In this document: positions 12,251 to 24,996 of the stretch, piece by piece
How positions within the stretch are numbered: the stretch's first letter is position 1
How the letters are laid out: each line of letters begins with the position of its first letter
Assembly (NCBI GenBank): GCA_963971405.1
Contig: OZ020489.1
Span: 27,306,290 to 27,370,289 of the forward strand
Direction of reading: 5' to 3'
Source of the DNA: Psococerastis gibbosa
Lineage: Eukaryota > Arthropoda > Insecta > Psocodea > Psocidae
DNA length: 64,000 bases
Translations under genes and position numbers: made by a program
The notes under the pieces: model-generated
Databases searched by the model: none
Seen by the model: only the letters and a program-made list of their open reading frames with translations
What the model was told of the DNA's origin: nothing

Positions 12251-12499
12251 TACCCTGCGCCGGACTGCTCCTTGCCTTGGAGGAGTACGTTTCTTAAAGC
12301 TCGTTCTGCAACACAAATCCAACTGTATACATATTTTACAAATGTGCCGAATCATGATCAATAAGTCTATTTCAGATTGCATAGATAGTCTTGAAGCAAA
12401 CGTTGAGTTTTGCGACAGCCAACTTTGTAGCTTTACAGTTATACGGCAACATTTTTACCAGAACCCTTGGGCCCATTTGCCAGAACAGAGCCTGTTCCA

Positions 12500-12780
12500 A
12501 GTTGTAGAAAACTTGGTAGTGTGCCCAGCTTTGGCAGGGGAACACGATGACGCACTGAGTCTTCCAGTCACTCTACTGTAAGTGGGTATCGAGTCCTGGT
12601 CTCCTCCGAATTTACTATGTTCCTCAAGTGGTTCGGAATCGACTATAATGAGGAAGTCCACCCTGTTAGTCAACTCCTTTTCTCCCTGAGGTGAAGAAAC
12701 TGACTCACTCCCCTAGCCAGGCTGACAGGGTTGCTTAAAGCAGAAGTGCTGAATGCAGGCATTGGAAAACAACAAACAAC
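12500..12780. repeat. Repeat family B, copy 1
   Basis: Shares with 32785-33085 the ordered blocks TTTGGCAGGGGAACA, AAGTGGTTCGGAATCGACTA, GTCCACCCTGT, CCAGGCTGACAGGGTTGC and GCAGGCATTGGAAA. The two copies differ by indels. No coding potential; class unknown. Confidence 0.75.
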
Positions 12781-12954
12781 AACAGCTTATGCCCATTTAT
12801 CTTATCTAATTTATGGAGAAGGGAAATCGTACCCCAAGCCTTCAATATTGACAGGACACATTCTGACTACTGTTAGTTTTTTTTTTTTTTGCTCACATTA
12901 ATCGCATGCAAACAATATGTTGAATTAATCCGAATTACCCCTCCAGCCACTTCA

Positions 12955-13045
12955 CTATATAACTCAATACAAGTATTGAGGAGTTACGACACGTCTTCGA
13001 TGCCATGGTGCGTAGAGACTCCTACAAGTACGAGCACCATGACAC
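12955..13045 (-). repeat. Repeat family C, copy 2 (partial)
   Basis: Read on the minus strand it has GTGCTCGTACTTGTAGGAGT and GACGTGTCGTAACTCCTCAA, matching the family C copy at 1245-1375. Confidence 0.55.
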
Positions 13046-13489
13046 CTAACCATAAATTGTTTGTTACAAAGACGCAGTGACAAAACGAGAGCGATATCAG
13101 ACTCGGCTGACTACTCTACTCGGCGACTTGGCCATATTGCAGGTAGCCAATTATTCTCAGGCTTGAAGCATTATTGTCTGGTCGTTTGGCAGCCCCCAGC
13201 CGAGCGAAATTATTCTTTTATGCTTGACTTAGAAGCTAGACCTTCGGTTCAGTCCAGTTCATTACCTTACCGATTTAGACTGCGCCTGGTCGGTGTGTTT
13301 TCCTTTCCATAAGGTGTATCAATAGAGAAGGGGCTGTAGAGTTTGGTTGGTGTTCTTCCAAGCATTGCCCGACTCCTACCAGCCACCGGGGTTTCTGGCG
13401 AGTTTATCAGCTGGACACGGCGGCGGGTCGATTGCCTCAGCCTCTACAAAAAACCCAAGGATACATAGAATATAATCATTGAAACGGTT

Positions 13490-13725
13490 GAGTCAACAAC
13501 AAGTATTAAACTCTCCGGTTGCCAGCCTGGTGTGACTAGAGAGGTCTCCGGCATGTCTTGTATTGCGACTGTGGCGATCCCGATTTACAGGATACTCGTT
13601 AAGGTGCTCTCTAACCAGTGTAGCAGGGCACAGTATGCATATACTCGGAGCGGTGAGTATTTTGAGTTCCTGAAATAGAGGCCGACATGGATGTCTCTGA
13701 CATTTTCCAGCCATTATTCTCACAG
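13490..13725 (-). mobile_element. LINE relic (C-terminal RT-associated segment)
   Basis: The minus-strand frame reads IMAGKCQRHPCRPLFQELKI, then CPATLVREHLNEYPVNR and HSRNTRHAGDL. This I..MAG...R..CRPLF..L.ILT pattern followed by HS.NTRH is typical of the C-terminal region of jockey-type non-LTR retrotransposon proteins. Only about 75 residues survive. Confidence 0.65.
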
Positions 13726-14071
13726 CTCGCTTTTGATTTGATTTGAATTTGAATCTGCCGCGGTTTAGTAAATACAGAAATCCCCGCTGAGGCTCCTCAA
13801 CTAGAAGCTACGCTACTGTATTTTATGGATCAGTCTACTTGGACTTTTATACATACAATTGAATGAAAAAACTTTACTAACAATATTCTTATGGATGATA
13901 AGGAATTAAGAAATACATTACCACAATACAGGATAGACCAACAGTGACCACATAAATTATAGCTTATACACCAAGTGCTACTTAATAGATACCGTACCTA
14001 CAACGATACAGCTTGGAAATACAACTCTCAAATGAAGCATTGCCAGCTACAATGTATACGGTACTACTTAC

Positions 14072-14371
14072 TTGTGATAGATTTCCAAACTTAGTGCGGA
14101 CAATATTAACTGTATCGCACAATTTTTCGGCCCCTGTTCTGAAAGCCCGCTTAGCTGTATTAGTTGTCACTGTAAGCGGCATTGAAATTGAATTTGAATA
14201 ACTAGAGTTTTGCCTTATGCCATTAGTTGCATTTTGTTTATTAACTGTAAAGTTACTTTCGGAATAACCCTGGACATTCGCCGAAGGGACCGGATCTTGC
14301 ATGAAATCAGCTATGCTTTCATAAATTACTTCATTACTTCTATTTTCTTCATTTTCTTGATAAACGTCCAT
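14072..14371 (-). CDS. Candidate 5' coding exon of an unidentified gene
   Basis: I do not recognise this gene. An ATG at 14371 opens exactly 100 codons that end at a consensus donor (CAA then GTAAGT at 14071-14066), phase 0. The peptide is acidic and Asn/Ser-rich at first (NEVIYESIADFMQD), then becomes basic (TAKRAFRTGAEKL, VRTKFGNLSQ), as in many proteins with a disordered N-terminus leading into a domain. I found no matching downstream exon on the minus strand between 14.0 and 3.6 kb, so the rest is either in small exons I missed or absent. It would be divergent from PIGS, with the palindrome at 14645-17237 between them. It could be a chance open frame. Confidence 0.35.
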
Positions 14372-15301
14372 ATTGTAATTTGTTTGTTTATACTTTTTTA
14401 TTTGACTGTTTGAGACTTTGACCGTTACGACTTTTTATCGTTTCTTTTTACAGCTACGTGCGTACTACACAAATCGTGATGGCAAATTTTTCCAAATATA
14501 CAAATACAATTTCAAACTTTTTACTGTAAAATAACATTTTGAGCTGCTCTAAAATTTGTGTTATTGCTTCTTTTTTATCAAATTTAATGAATTTCAATGT
14601 CTTATGATGACGTGTATTTTTCTCTTTTGACTGAAGTAGTGTACAGGGGGCTGTCAACGCTGTATAAAATGGAATTTTGCCTTTCTTCCAGTAAGAACCG
14701 TCTTCTGCTAGGTGGACGGAGATTATTTTTTCCGCACCGTGGCGCTTGCAGCGTTCCCGCTTAAATTCAAATTTTGGTCTGTAACATTTTAGTTGCCATA
14801 TTCCAATGGAGATTAATATTATTTTTTTTTATATTCCATTATAATGACAGTTGACTGTATTTCAACGCTTATAGTATGTAATGTGCCATTGGCAGTGTAA
14901 AGTCTAATAAGCTTACGTATGATAAGTAGATAAGTATCGGTAATACAGTAGGCAGCGTTAGTCAATTGCAGTTCAAACGTTAAATTTCCACATTTCAATT
15001 TTATTCATATACTTTTATACTGTACTGAACATTCCCATTAATACGGTAGTTTATTTTTACTCTTTGGCGCTACAGTCTAGAGCCCGTAATGTCCTAAAAA
15101 ACTTTTTCATAGCCCGTACGTAGCACATTGTTTATTACTCTAGATTATTATTAGTAACCCATTCGTCTTATGTCGAATGCCAACGACCAACGACCAAAAT
15201 TGATTGTTTTTTCCATCAGCAATCCGTTAAACGTCTTCGATGTCAACTTATGCTATCTACTATACGAGGGATAATGGACACTATGAGAGAATGAGCCATG
15301 C

Positions 15302-15556
15302 TCAACATGGACAAAATGTACATAGTCGTATGAATGACTTCACCAAGTCAAAACTGAAACCCATGAACGACCTTGGTCTACTAGGCAAGCCACAGCTACC
15401 CCGATGCCTTGTAGCCATTGCATCCGTGGTCGTCCCACTACTACCTATTCCTTCTCGATCCCTAGGACTTATCACCCTTTTGACTGGCATATTAATTGAA
15501 TTGAAACAGCCCACAACCGAGCAATATCGGACTCTTCTTTTGCTAGCTTTCGGCAT
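15302..15556 (-). pseudogene. Truncated THAP-domain start, left copy of the palindrome
   Basis: The frame begins MPKASKRRVRYCSVVGC and continues FNSINMPVKRV. The Met-Pro start and C-x4-C pair resemble the first half of a THAP (C2CH) DNA-binding domain, as found in P-element transposases and THAP9. The later Cys-x2-His pair and the AVPTIF-type box are not found, and the frame ends after 84 residues. It is therefore an exon fragment or a broken gene. It reads outward from the centre of the palindrome. Confidence 0.45.
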
Positions 15557-16315
15557 TTTTCTACTAAAAATAAAATCTAAAATATAATAGTGCCCAGTTG
15601 AAAATGCAAACAAAACAATTTCAGTAATGGCTGGTAGGCTGGATGGCGTGCGTCCTTCAGTGATCAGTCCTTGATTTTGGACTATCTTTTTGAAAATATG
15701 TTTCAAATTGAGATTTTAGTGATAGTTTCAGAATTTGTAAAAAAATCATTACAATTTTTAAAATACATTTTATTCCCATGAATATTTAAATTGACATTTA
15801 AATATTTACAAAAGAATTTAACTTGAGCTCTGTTGTTCAAGGAAAGTGGACGGAGAAAAAATTTCCGCTGCGCGGCGTGGCGCTGCTATCGCGAACTGAA
15901 TCCCTATCCCGGTGACGAGTCTAGTTATCTGCATAGACAACAGATAACTAGACTCGTCACCGGGATAGGGATTCAGTTCGCGATAGCAGCGCCACGCCGC
16001 GCAGCGGAAATTTTTTCTCCGTCCACTTTCCTTGAACAACAGAGCTCAAGTTAAATTCTTTTGTAAATATTTAAATGTCGAATTAAATATTCATGGGAAT
16101 AAAATGTATTTTAAAAATTGTAATGATTTTTTTACAAATTCTGAAACTATCACTAAAATCTCAATTTGAAACATATTTTCAAAAAGATAGTCCAAAATCA
16201 AGGACTGAAGGACGCACTCCATCCAGCCCCCAGCCTACCAGCCATTACTGACATTGTTTTGTTTACATTTTCAACTGGGCACTATTATATTTTAGATTTG
16301 AGTTTTAGTAGAAAA

Positions 16316-16423
16316 ATGCCGAAAGCTAGCAAAAGAAGAGTCCGATATTGCTCGGTTGTGGGCTGTTTCAATTCAATTAATATGCCAGTCAAAAGGGTGA
16401 TAAATCCTAGGGAGAAGGAATAG
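16316..16423 (+). pseudogene. Truncated THAP-domain start, right copy of the palindrome
   Basis: Mirror copy of the frame at 15556-15302, with the same MPKASKRRVRYCSVVGC start. It stops after 35 residues because a small change replaces the Asp-Arg-Glu-Gly continuation of the left copy with a TAG. No full transposase is encoded on either arm. Confidence 0.45.
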
Positions 16424-17432
16424 GTAGTAGTGGGACGACCACGGATGCAATGGCTACAAGGCATCGGGGTTAGGGTCATTCGGGGTAGCTGTGGCTTGCC
16501 TAGTAGACCAAGGTCGTTCATGGGTTTCAGTTTTGACTTGGTAAAGTCATTCATACGACTATGTACATTTTGTCCATGGCTCATTCTCTCATCGTGTCCA
16601 TTATCCCTCGTATAGTAGATAGCATAAGTTGACATCGAAGACGTTTAACGGATTGCTAATGGAAAAAAAAATCAATTTTGGTCGTTGGTATGAGGCATTC
16701 GACATAGGACGAATGAGTTACCTACTAATAATAATCTAGAGTAATAAACAATGTGCTACGTACGGGCTATGAAAAAGTTTTTTAGGACATTACGGGCTCT
16801 AGACTGTAGCGCCAAAGAGTAAAAATAAACTACCGTATTAATGGGAATGTTCAGTACAGTATAAAAGTATATGAATAAAATTGAAATGTGGAAATTTAAC
16901 GTTTGAACTGCAATTGACTAACGCTGCCTACTGTATTACCGATACTTATCATACGTAAGCTTATTAGACTTTACACTGCCAATGGCACATTACATAATAT
17001 AAGCGTTGAAATACAGTCAACTGTCATTATAATGGAATATAAAAGAAATTGGAAGAATTGGAATATGGCAACTAAAATGTTACAGACCAAAATTTGAATT
17101 TAAGCGGGAACGCTGCAAGCGCCGCGGTGCGGAAAAAATAATCTCCGTCCACTTAGCAGAAGACGGTTCTTAGTGGAAGAAGGGCAAAATTCCATTTTAT
17201 ACAGCGTTGACAGCCCCCTGGTTATCTGTTGTCTATGGTAGTGTACTGACGTAGGCTGTATTTATATTTTATTTGCATGATGGCGATTTTCCGATTAATT
17301 AGTAATAGTAAATAGTAAACAAATTATTTGAAGGAAGAAGCCGAAGAACATGGCTCTTGTTTAACTGTTACTAAATAAAAACTAAATACGGGTGAATTTT
17401 ACTGATAAAAAAAATTCTTAGTCGCTCAAAGA

Positions 17433-20400
17433 ATGGCGGAAGATACCAAAAAGTTAGATACGAAAAAACCACCAACAGGTATTCATGTAGCTTTTTAAAA
17501 ATATTAGTTTTCGCCAGCAGGGGCGCAACAACGGATATTTTCCAGGAGAGGGCAAGATTGCAAGAAACCATCCTATACTTTACTTTACTTTACTTTACTT
17601 ACATCCTATACTATACTTTCGGGAACAATGATCGATAAGAATATATAGGCAGGCCTGCAATCTGCATCACATTATTGCCTTATTATAAAAAAAATAAACA
17701 TCAATATAGAGGGACAATATCACTTACCATGTTACCAACCCTAGTTTAGTTTAGTTTATTTCTTACATCTGTGACCCACCGAGGTGGGATAGACGGTGTT
17801 CAATATAAAGTACAACTAGTACTACCTATACATTGAATAATTCAATTAATTTATATAAAACAGTTTTGCCAAAGGCAATCGTTTTAGGCAAGGCATAGAG
17901 ACTGCATAGGGTTGCGAGATGTTAAGCAAATAGCGGCAATTCAACCAAAAAATCTTTAAAATGTCATTTAGTTTATATTTTATAACAAGGTCACATTTAA
18001 AGTATTATTAAGACTTATAGAGAGGATAGCAATTGATTTCCAGGAGGGGCGATGTACCCCCGGCACCGACCCCCGTTGTTGCGTCCCTGCCTTTCGCAAA
18101 TGTAAACAACTAAGCTCCCGGCTTTTTGGTTGGCAAAATCTTTAGATCGGATCTGACGTCATTTATTTAGAGTCTATAAGAAGACCCATAGCTGACCCTT
18201 TTTTCGAACATGGGCTTGTTCTAGTAATTCATCACATGGCAATTGAGTTGAACCCATTTTTAGCGAGCCCAGCTGCTTGTCAACGCTAATAAATGAGGTC
18301 AGATGCGATCGACTATAGGACTCCACTTTAGGCTGGGTTCTGACGCAGGGGTGGATCAAGTATTTTCCAGAACCTCTGGTCATGGATATATGGTAATTTA
18401 TATCGCTTCATACCTATTTGGGCGGTTCCTATCATGCATTGGTAAATGGCGGCAGGACTCCTAACCGATACTTTAATGTGCCGTTTATGTGTATTTTACA
18501 ATGATGACTTTACATCCTTGATAATTAATTTTAGAAAATAATTTTTGAAATCCTTAACCAAACCCATGAATTGGAATTTTTCAGGTGAGCAAATGTATTC
18601 TGCATTGTCGTTTGCTGTAATGCTGATTCTAGTCGGAATTCCACTATGGTGGAAAACGACAGAGGTGTATCGTGTCACCTTGCCTTACACTGACATAGAC
18701 GAACTCCAAGACGACAGCTTTTCGATTGGGATAGACGTTCATATATCAACTATTGATAGCGCCCGAGGAATGGCACTCTCGGAAGATTTGAAACAATTCT
18801 TCAGCCTCTCAAGTAAGCCGGCTTTGATTTGACGATCCTATAACCGACTGCGAAACTGAAACCGGCATCACAAACTCAGGCCAAAATGCGTGCGTACTGC
18901 ATAACATTTTCTCGTTTATTTATATTTTGCTTTGTTTTTCAGAGTTTTACAGAGCTAATATCCAACACAAGTTAGTGCCTAAGTCTTTGTTGGGGGAGTG
19001 TAAAACACTACTGGATGTTGAGAATAAAATACATCATCCGAATAAAGACGGCAGCATTCAGCTGATGGAAGTGCCCGGTCTGGCACGTTTTACACCCAGG
19101 AATATTATTCTCGGGGAAAACAGAACCATCTATTTTTCAACAGATGCGGGTAACATATTTTCAATCTGCTTTCTTTTTATACATTAGGATTAGATTGGAA
19201 TAATGTCATTTCTACAATTACTTACTTACTTAACGTGTCCGGGCCTAGGACACGTTGATCCAAAGCATTGCGGCCTGGATGGCCTTGTCGTTGGCGTCCA
19301 AAAGATCCCTCTGGGACACGGCTTCTCTCAGCCTCGGGCAGACCAGAAGGTGGCCGTCGTCCTGTACTTGTCCGCACTCGCAAGTTGGGACCTCCGCCAG
19401 TCCCCACCTACAAAAGTTCGCACGGCATCTTGTGACCCCCGTTCTTAGCCTGTTCAGGCTCCGCCATGTAGGGTACGACAGTTGGGCACCGGGCGCCATT
19501 TTTTCCTGGATGTTTGGTGTTAGGGTCTTCCAACTGTCGGTTCGATTTGCGCTGGCTGTTCCATCCACCCGTGTCGTACGGCTGAAAAACCTCTTTCTTA
19601 CATACATCGCTAGCAATTTATTTGCTGATTGCATTGATTCAACTACTAACTGGTAGTTGCTTCATACTGGTGTGTCCTAATAAGCCTTTCATGCATAAAT
19701 AATTAATTTTAATATGTCTGCACTATATCGCCCCTTCTCTCCAACAGATGCTGCCATGCTCTACCATGTGTTGGAGACAAGGATTTTAGCAGAAGATCAT
19801 CTCAACAGGACTGTAAGGCACGTACAAGCTCCTCCAGTAGGTAAAATGGACGTGGAGTGCAGCAGGCGTGTCTCCCCTGCAGCGGCCTATGATGTCTTGG
19901 TAACAGTACTGCATCCTGAACCTGAACGCACTCACATCGATTTGGATATTGTTACCGCAATAGAAGGTAAATCTCACCTTAAAAGTGAATATTAAGTAGA
20001 ACGCTGTTTTAACTTATAAATTGCAGAATTGGGAAAAATGTATCGTGTTCAAGCCCAAATAAATTCAAACAATCTCGCGTTCTTATTATTTTTCCCAACA
20101 AGATTCCAATCTTCAATTGTTAAAGAAAAGCATTGCTTATAACTGTTGGAACTGTATTGAAGTACCTCTACGTAGTGGTGTTCATATCCGAGCTTGGTGC
20201 CATTGTCATTGTGCCAATTGTCCCAAAGAAAACAGTGATAAATAAATAAGGACTTTTTATTGTTTCTATTACTAAGACAACCTAGCGGAGTTAGGGCTAT
20301 AAAGCCCTCTCTTACACTAAACTAGGAAGGCCCGGGACCGCCTGCTTTACATGCCCTCCGAAGCATGGCCAGAAAATGTAGCCAGTGTGGGACTCGAACC

Positions 20401-23400
20401 AACATAATGATAACCTCCGCGTTCTTATTGTTTTTGCCAACACTGGAGGTAGTGCCAGATGATGTCGATAACGTATATTTCAATTTTCTTATGTTGTTCA
20501 CGAATCACGCTCAGTGAAATATGAAGCCCTCTGGTAGTGGGAGAACGTTCAATTAGATATTAAAACATGTAAGGTGTATAGTGTATCGTAATGGCGTATT
20601 TTGAATTTATGTCAACGCTTCTAAACGCTTACTATGCATAAAAATTGATAAACTTTTTACACAAATGTTAGTTGCGTTAAAACAGTTACACAAATTTTTA
20701 TACGTTGTAAATATCGAGCATTAACTTACGTTATTTTAGTATGATTAGTCTCAACTAGAGGGATTTTGAATGAAACAGAACGGACCGAAGGTTGCTTACG
20801 AATCAATCTAAGCTATTGCAATGGACTTGCTCCATGAATATCTTATGTAATGGCCAGCCTGCGAGATCAGACTTTTCTATTGACCAGGTATGTTGCATGT
20901 CTAGTAGTTTTTTTTTTAAATTATTATCTCGTTGCAGCTTATCTACGCCCATTAGTAAATGAGTTGGAAGTCCTCAGCAAGTTTCACGTGAAATCTCAGT
21001 GGTTGTATCTCGTTGGCCTGCAGGTTCAGCCCAAGCTAATTGAAGAAGATGTTAAACACTACGCTTTATCTGAATCGGCGTTAGCTCACGTTATTACGCC
21101 GTTGGAGAAGAAGTTAGGTGAGTTGGCTATTTTATTGATAATATACATAATTCTACTTCTCATTCGCCCGGTACTCCCCTGCGCCAGAGAAATGCAATTT
21201 ACAAAAGTATATCTGCATATTAATACAAAAACCAAGTTGAAATACTTATATTAATTAATAGTCTTCCTCTGAGAAGCCACTGTTTTTCACGTCGTCTCTC
21301 CATCAGGGCATCTCCAACAATTAGGAAACTATTTAAGCAATATGTATTGATGGCAATGACTTAAACCTAGAACCTAACAGCAATCATATATACAGTATGT
21401 ATATTTTTCTTAATTTATTGACTGTCATTCCTTTAGCTGCGAAAACTATTGAATTTGTAAAAAAAATTAAGTAAGTGATGTGAATGAAAATTGTCGGGAT
21501 TGGTTGCAGCGTCACATGTATCGAAGCATGCTTGCCTAAATTTTGTATTGTGGGTACCACCCTGCATTATGGCGCCTCTGCACGTGTATACCGATGACGG
21601 ACGACGAGTTGGCAGGGATGCCTTTTTGTCTCCTCGCTGGGGAGGCATTCAGATATTAAACCCATCTTTGTAAGTATCGTTTTATCGACTTCGATGGTCA
21701 GGTATTAGCGTGCTAGCACTTGTGCGAGTCTCTACGTCTCTACGCGCCTTACGATCGGAGACAGCTACTCAACACGGCTACTAACCTACAGAGGCGACTG
21801 AAGAGGTCAGTCGGATAACATTCATCAAAATGTTTTTATCCGATTAACCTGTTATTCTTCTGTAGTTGCAATCCAGCGATTGGTTTGCAGCAAATCTTTC
21901 CACCTCTGTCTCCACTCCTCCCTGTCTTGGGCCGTTCTCTTCAGTTCCAAGTAGGTTCCGCATCTCATCTTTTTTGAGGTCTTCTGCGTACGCTTTCCTT
22001 GGTCGCCCTCTTGCATTGGTGCCTTCGATTGTGCCTTCTATTATGGTGCTTAAGGGTCCTTCTTGTCTGATCAGGTGACCCATCCATTTTGCTCTTCTCA
22101 CCGAAATGGAGGTAATTATTATTATTATATTATTTTATCGTTTATCCTTTGAAGTACCTCTTCGTTCGTTATGTGGTCTCTCCAAGATATTTTCAACATT
22201 CTCCTATAGCCCCACATTTCGAGAGCCTCCAGCTTCTTTTTGCTTCTTTCGTGTATGCACCATGTCTCACAGCCATAAAGCAGTATGCTCCATACTAGTG
22301 ATTTAAGTAGTCTTTTTCTAACATTTATGTCGATGTTGTTAGCCTCGAATATCTTCGACTTTTTGTTAAACGCTAGTCGGGCCATTTGAAGTCTGCTGGA
22401 GATTTCGGCGCATGATTTTCCATCGTGTGTTATTTTACTGCCTAGGTATGGAAAACTCATGACATTTTGTATGGCAACACAATTCGATTGAAATGTTGGT
22501 CTTAGTCTCTTCACTGCTGACAGCCATAATTTTGGTTTTTGCCTTGTTTAGTTTCATGCTGTATTCGTTTAGGATGTTTTTCATAGCAGTGAGTGCTTCC
22601 TGGAGTTCCTCTTCACTTTCTGCGATTAGCGCTATGTCATCCGCGTACCTAATCATGTCAATTTTTAGGCCATGTATCTTTACGTCTCTGATGTGCTGCA
22701 GAGTCTCGCATGTTGTTTAGGGCAAACTGTATGTATATATTGAATAAAACTGGGGAGAGCGAGCACCTTGTCTCACTCCAGATTTAATTTTAGCCCGTCC
22801 TTCAGCATTTCCGCACCTGATGACAGCCATCACTTCTTTGTAATTGTAAATTGTAGTTTATTCCAGGACACTTTGTCAAAGGCTTATTCCAGGTCTACAA
22901 ATGCCAAATACGTAGTTTTGTTTTTCTTTAGTCTTTTCTCCAATGTAAGGCGCAAGGCTAGCATTGCTTCTCTGGTGCCTCTTCCTCTTCTGAAACTAAA
23001 CTGATCTTCTGTGAGCTGACTGTCTATGGTATCATCGATTCTCTTAAGTACGATATAGGTTAGAATTTTGGAAGCGTGCGAAACCAAGCTGAGAGTTCGG
23101 TAGTTTTCACATTTCGTAGCTCCCTGCTTTTTCGGAAGCGTTACGGTTAGGTATTTCTTAAAGTCATCTGGTATCCTTCCAGTATTGTAGGCTGTCTTCA
23201 CCATTTGAAAGAGAGCTTCTCCACAGTTTTTCAGAAGTTCAGCGGGAATGTCATCAATTCCTGGGGCTTTTTTGGTTTTAAGTTTTTCCAGTGCATTATC
23301 AAATTCGTCCCGCATGATTTCATCCCCCCGTTCTCCTTCTCCATCAATTAAGTTAATTTCATCTTCGAGGGTGACCTCATCGCAATTTCCGCAATAGAGA

Positions 23401-24962
23401 GCTTCCAGGTATTGTTTTCATGTACAACTGACCTGATCATCTTCGAATAACATTTTCCCGTTTTCCGCTTGTATTGCTTCACTTTTTCCGCTTCTACTAC
23501 CAAAAAGTCCTTTACCTTTGCATAACCTGGCTCTATGTTTCCGTTTTCCATGCAACGGTCAATTTCAACACATTGTGCTTGGTAATGTAGTACTTTGGCA
23601 ATTCTCGATTCCCTGTTTATCCTGTTTCGAAGGGATTTGTATGATCTTTGCCCTTCTTCGCTTCGGTAATTTTTTGTTTCTCGCCTTTGTTTTATGAGTT
23701 GGATTATTTCATCCGTAATCCAGTCACTTTTGGCTTCGGGCCTTGTTTTGCCGATCATTCTTTCTGCAACTTGGCTGTCTTTTAAAGTTTTCCACTCGGA
23801 ATTTATATCATTTTGACCTCCGGTATGATGGTTTCAACTGTTTCCCTCTTGTATTGCAATGTGGTGCGGGGGTCTTTGAGTTTGATTAGGTCCCACCGGT
23901 TCCTTTTTGTCTTTCTTTCTTTAATTTTAATGTAATTTTTGCTGTCACCATGTAATGATCACTGTCGATGTCCGGACTAGCGTAGCTTCTACAATCTTTT
24001 ACTTGGTTCTTGTATCTTATCTTCACTAGGATGTAATCTATCTGTGCTCTCATCCTGTCACCCGGAGACTTCCAAGGTCCTGTTATTAAAATAAAATAAA
24101 TAAATAAATAAATACAAGTTAGGCCAAGCTCAAATCATTAAAGCAAAGATCACAAAATATTTTGTAAACAAAATATTATTGAGGCAATAGGACAAAATTA
24201 TTATTTTTTTAAATAATCACAACGCAACGCCCTTCGGCGTATGTGTAGTGTAATGCTGTGAAATTAATTAAATCGTATTTTGTATTTGTTTCTTATCAGG
24301 GCACGTTTACTTAATTACTATTTTCACAGCAGCAATGATATGAAAATGCCCAAATAAAAAATTCAAGCTTTCTAAAAAAGCAGACAAGTTACCCGTCCGA
24401 TTTACTACTAATCTACTAGTATTAAATCTATTTAATTCACTTCATAGTTTTTTTAAAGTAGCCATATTTAAGAAATTTACTGCGATTTTTTTTTCTAAAT
24501 TTTTCACGTGCACTCTTCGTTTACAAAATATTTTGAAATCTCTCCTTAGGCTTTTACTGGGAAATGTATTTGATTGTAAACTGTAAACACACAATAGTTG
24601 TCAGCAGTCAGCCATTGCAGTGTCGTGGTAACGACTCAAACTTTTACCCTAGGGGTTGTTAGTTCAAGTTCCATAATTTCCACATGGATTGCATGCAAAG
24701 TTAATTGTAATAGAAGGCATTATAGCGCTAACTTCGCTAAATTGGATCAGTAATAAGTAAAGCAAAAAGTCAATATGAATGTTATTACTTTACTAAGTTG
24801 TACGTAGTTAGTTGTAAAACGAAGTTGTCACTCCATAAATTTCACTCTGTTGGTCCGTTCTCATTTGGTGGTTGAAAAATAAAAAAATCGGATCTGGTTC
24901 GAGTTCCACAATTGCTACATTGTCATGCTTTGAATTGCATACACAGTAGGAAGTTCCTGACC

Positions 24963-24996
<34 letters not shown>

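Larger units (their letters stand above)
14645..17237. mobile_element. P-like composite palindrome: two head-to-head copies of a THAP-bearing element
   Basis: The arms 14645-15931 and 15941-17219 are near-identical inverted copies of about 1.28 kb around a 9-base centre. The right copy is a complete element, 15932-17237. It starts CATAGACAACAGATAACTAG and ends with the reverse complement of CATAGACAACAGATAACCAG, a 19 of 20 TIR match. The left copy lacks 18 bp of its outer TIR and the tip of its central TIR. The whole composite is flanked by GTAGTGTAC at 14636-14644 and 17238-17246, so it inserted as one unit. THAP-type start, CA termini and an 8-9 bp target duplication are what P-superfamily elements show; family placement is inference. 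Confidence 0.8.

Noticed and set aside
15240..16635. 115- and 116-codon frames in the palindrome
   Set aside because: They are antisense shadows of the THAP-bearing frames, duplicated by the palindrome.
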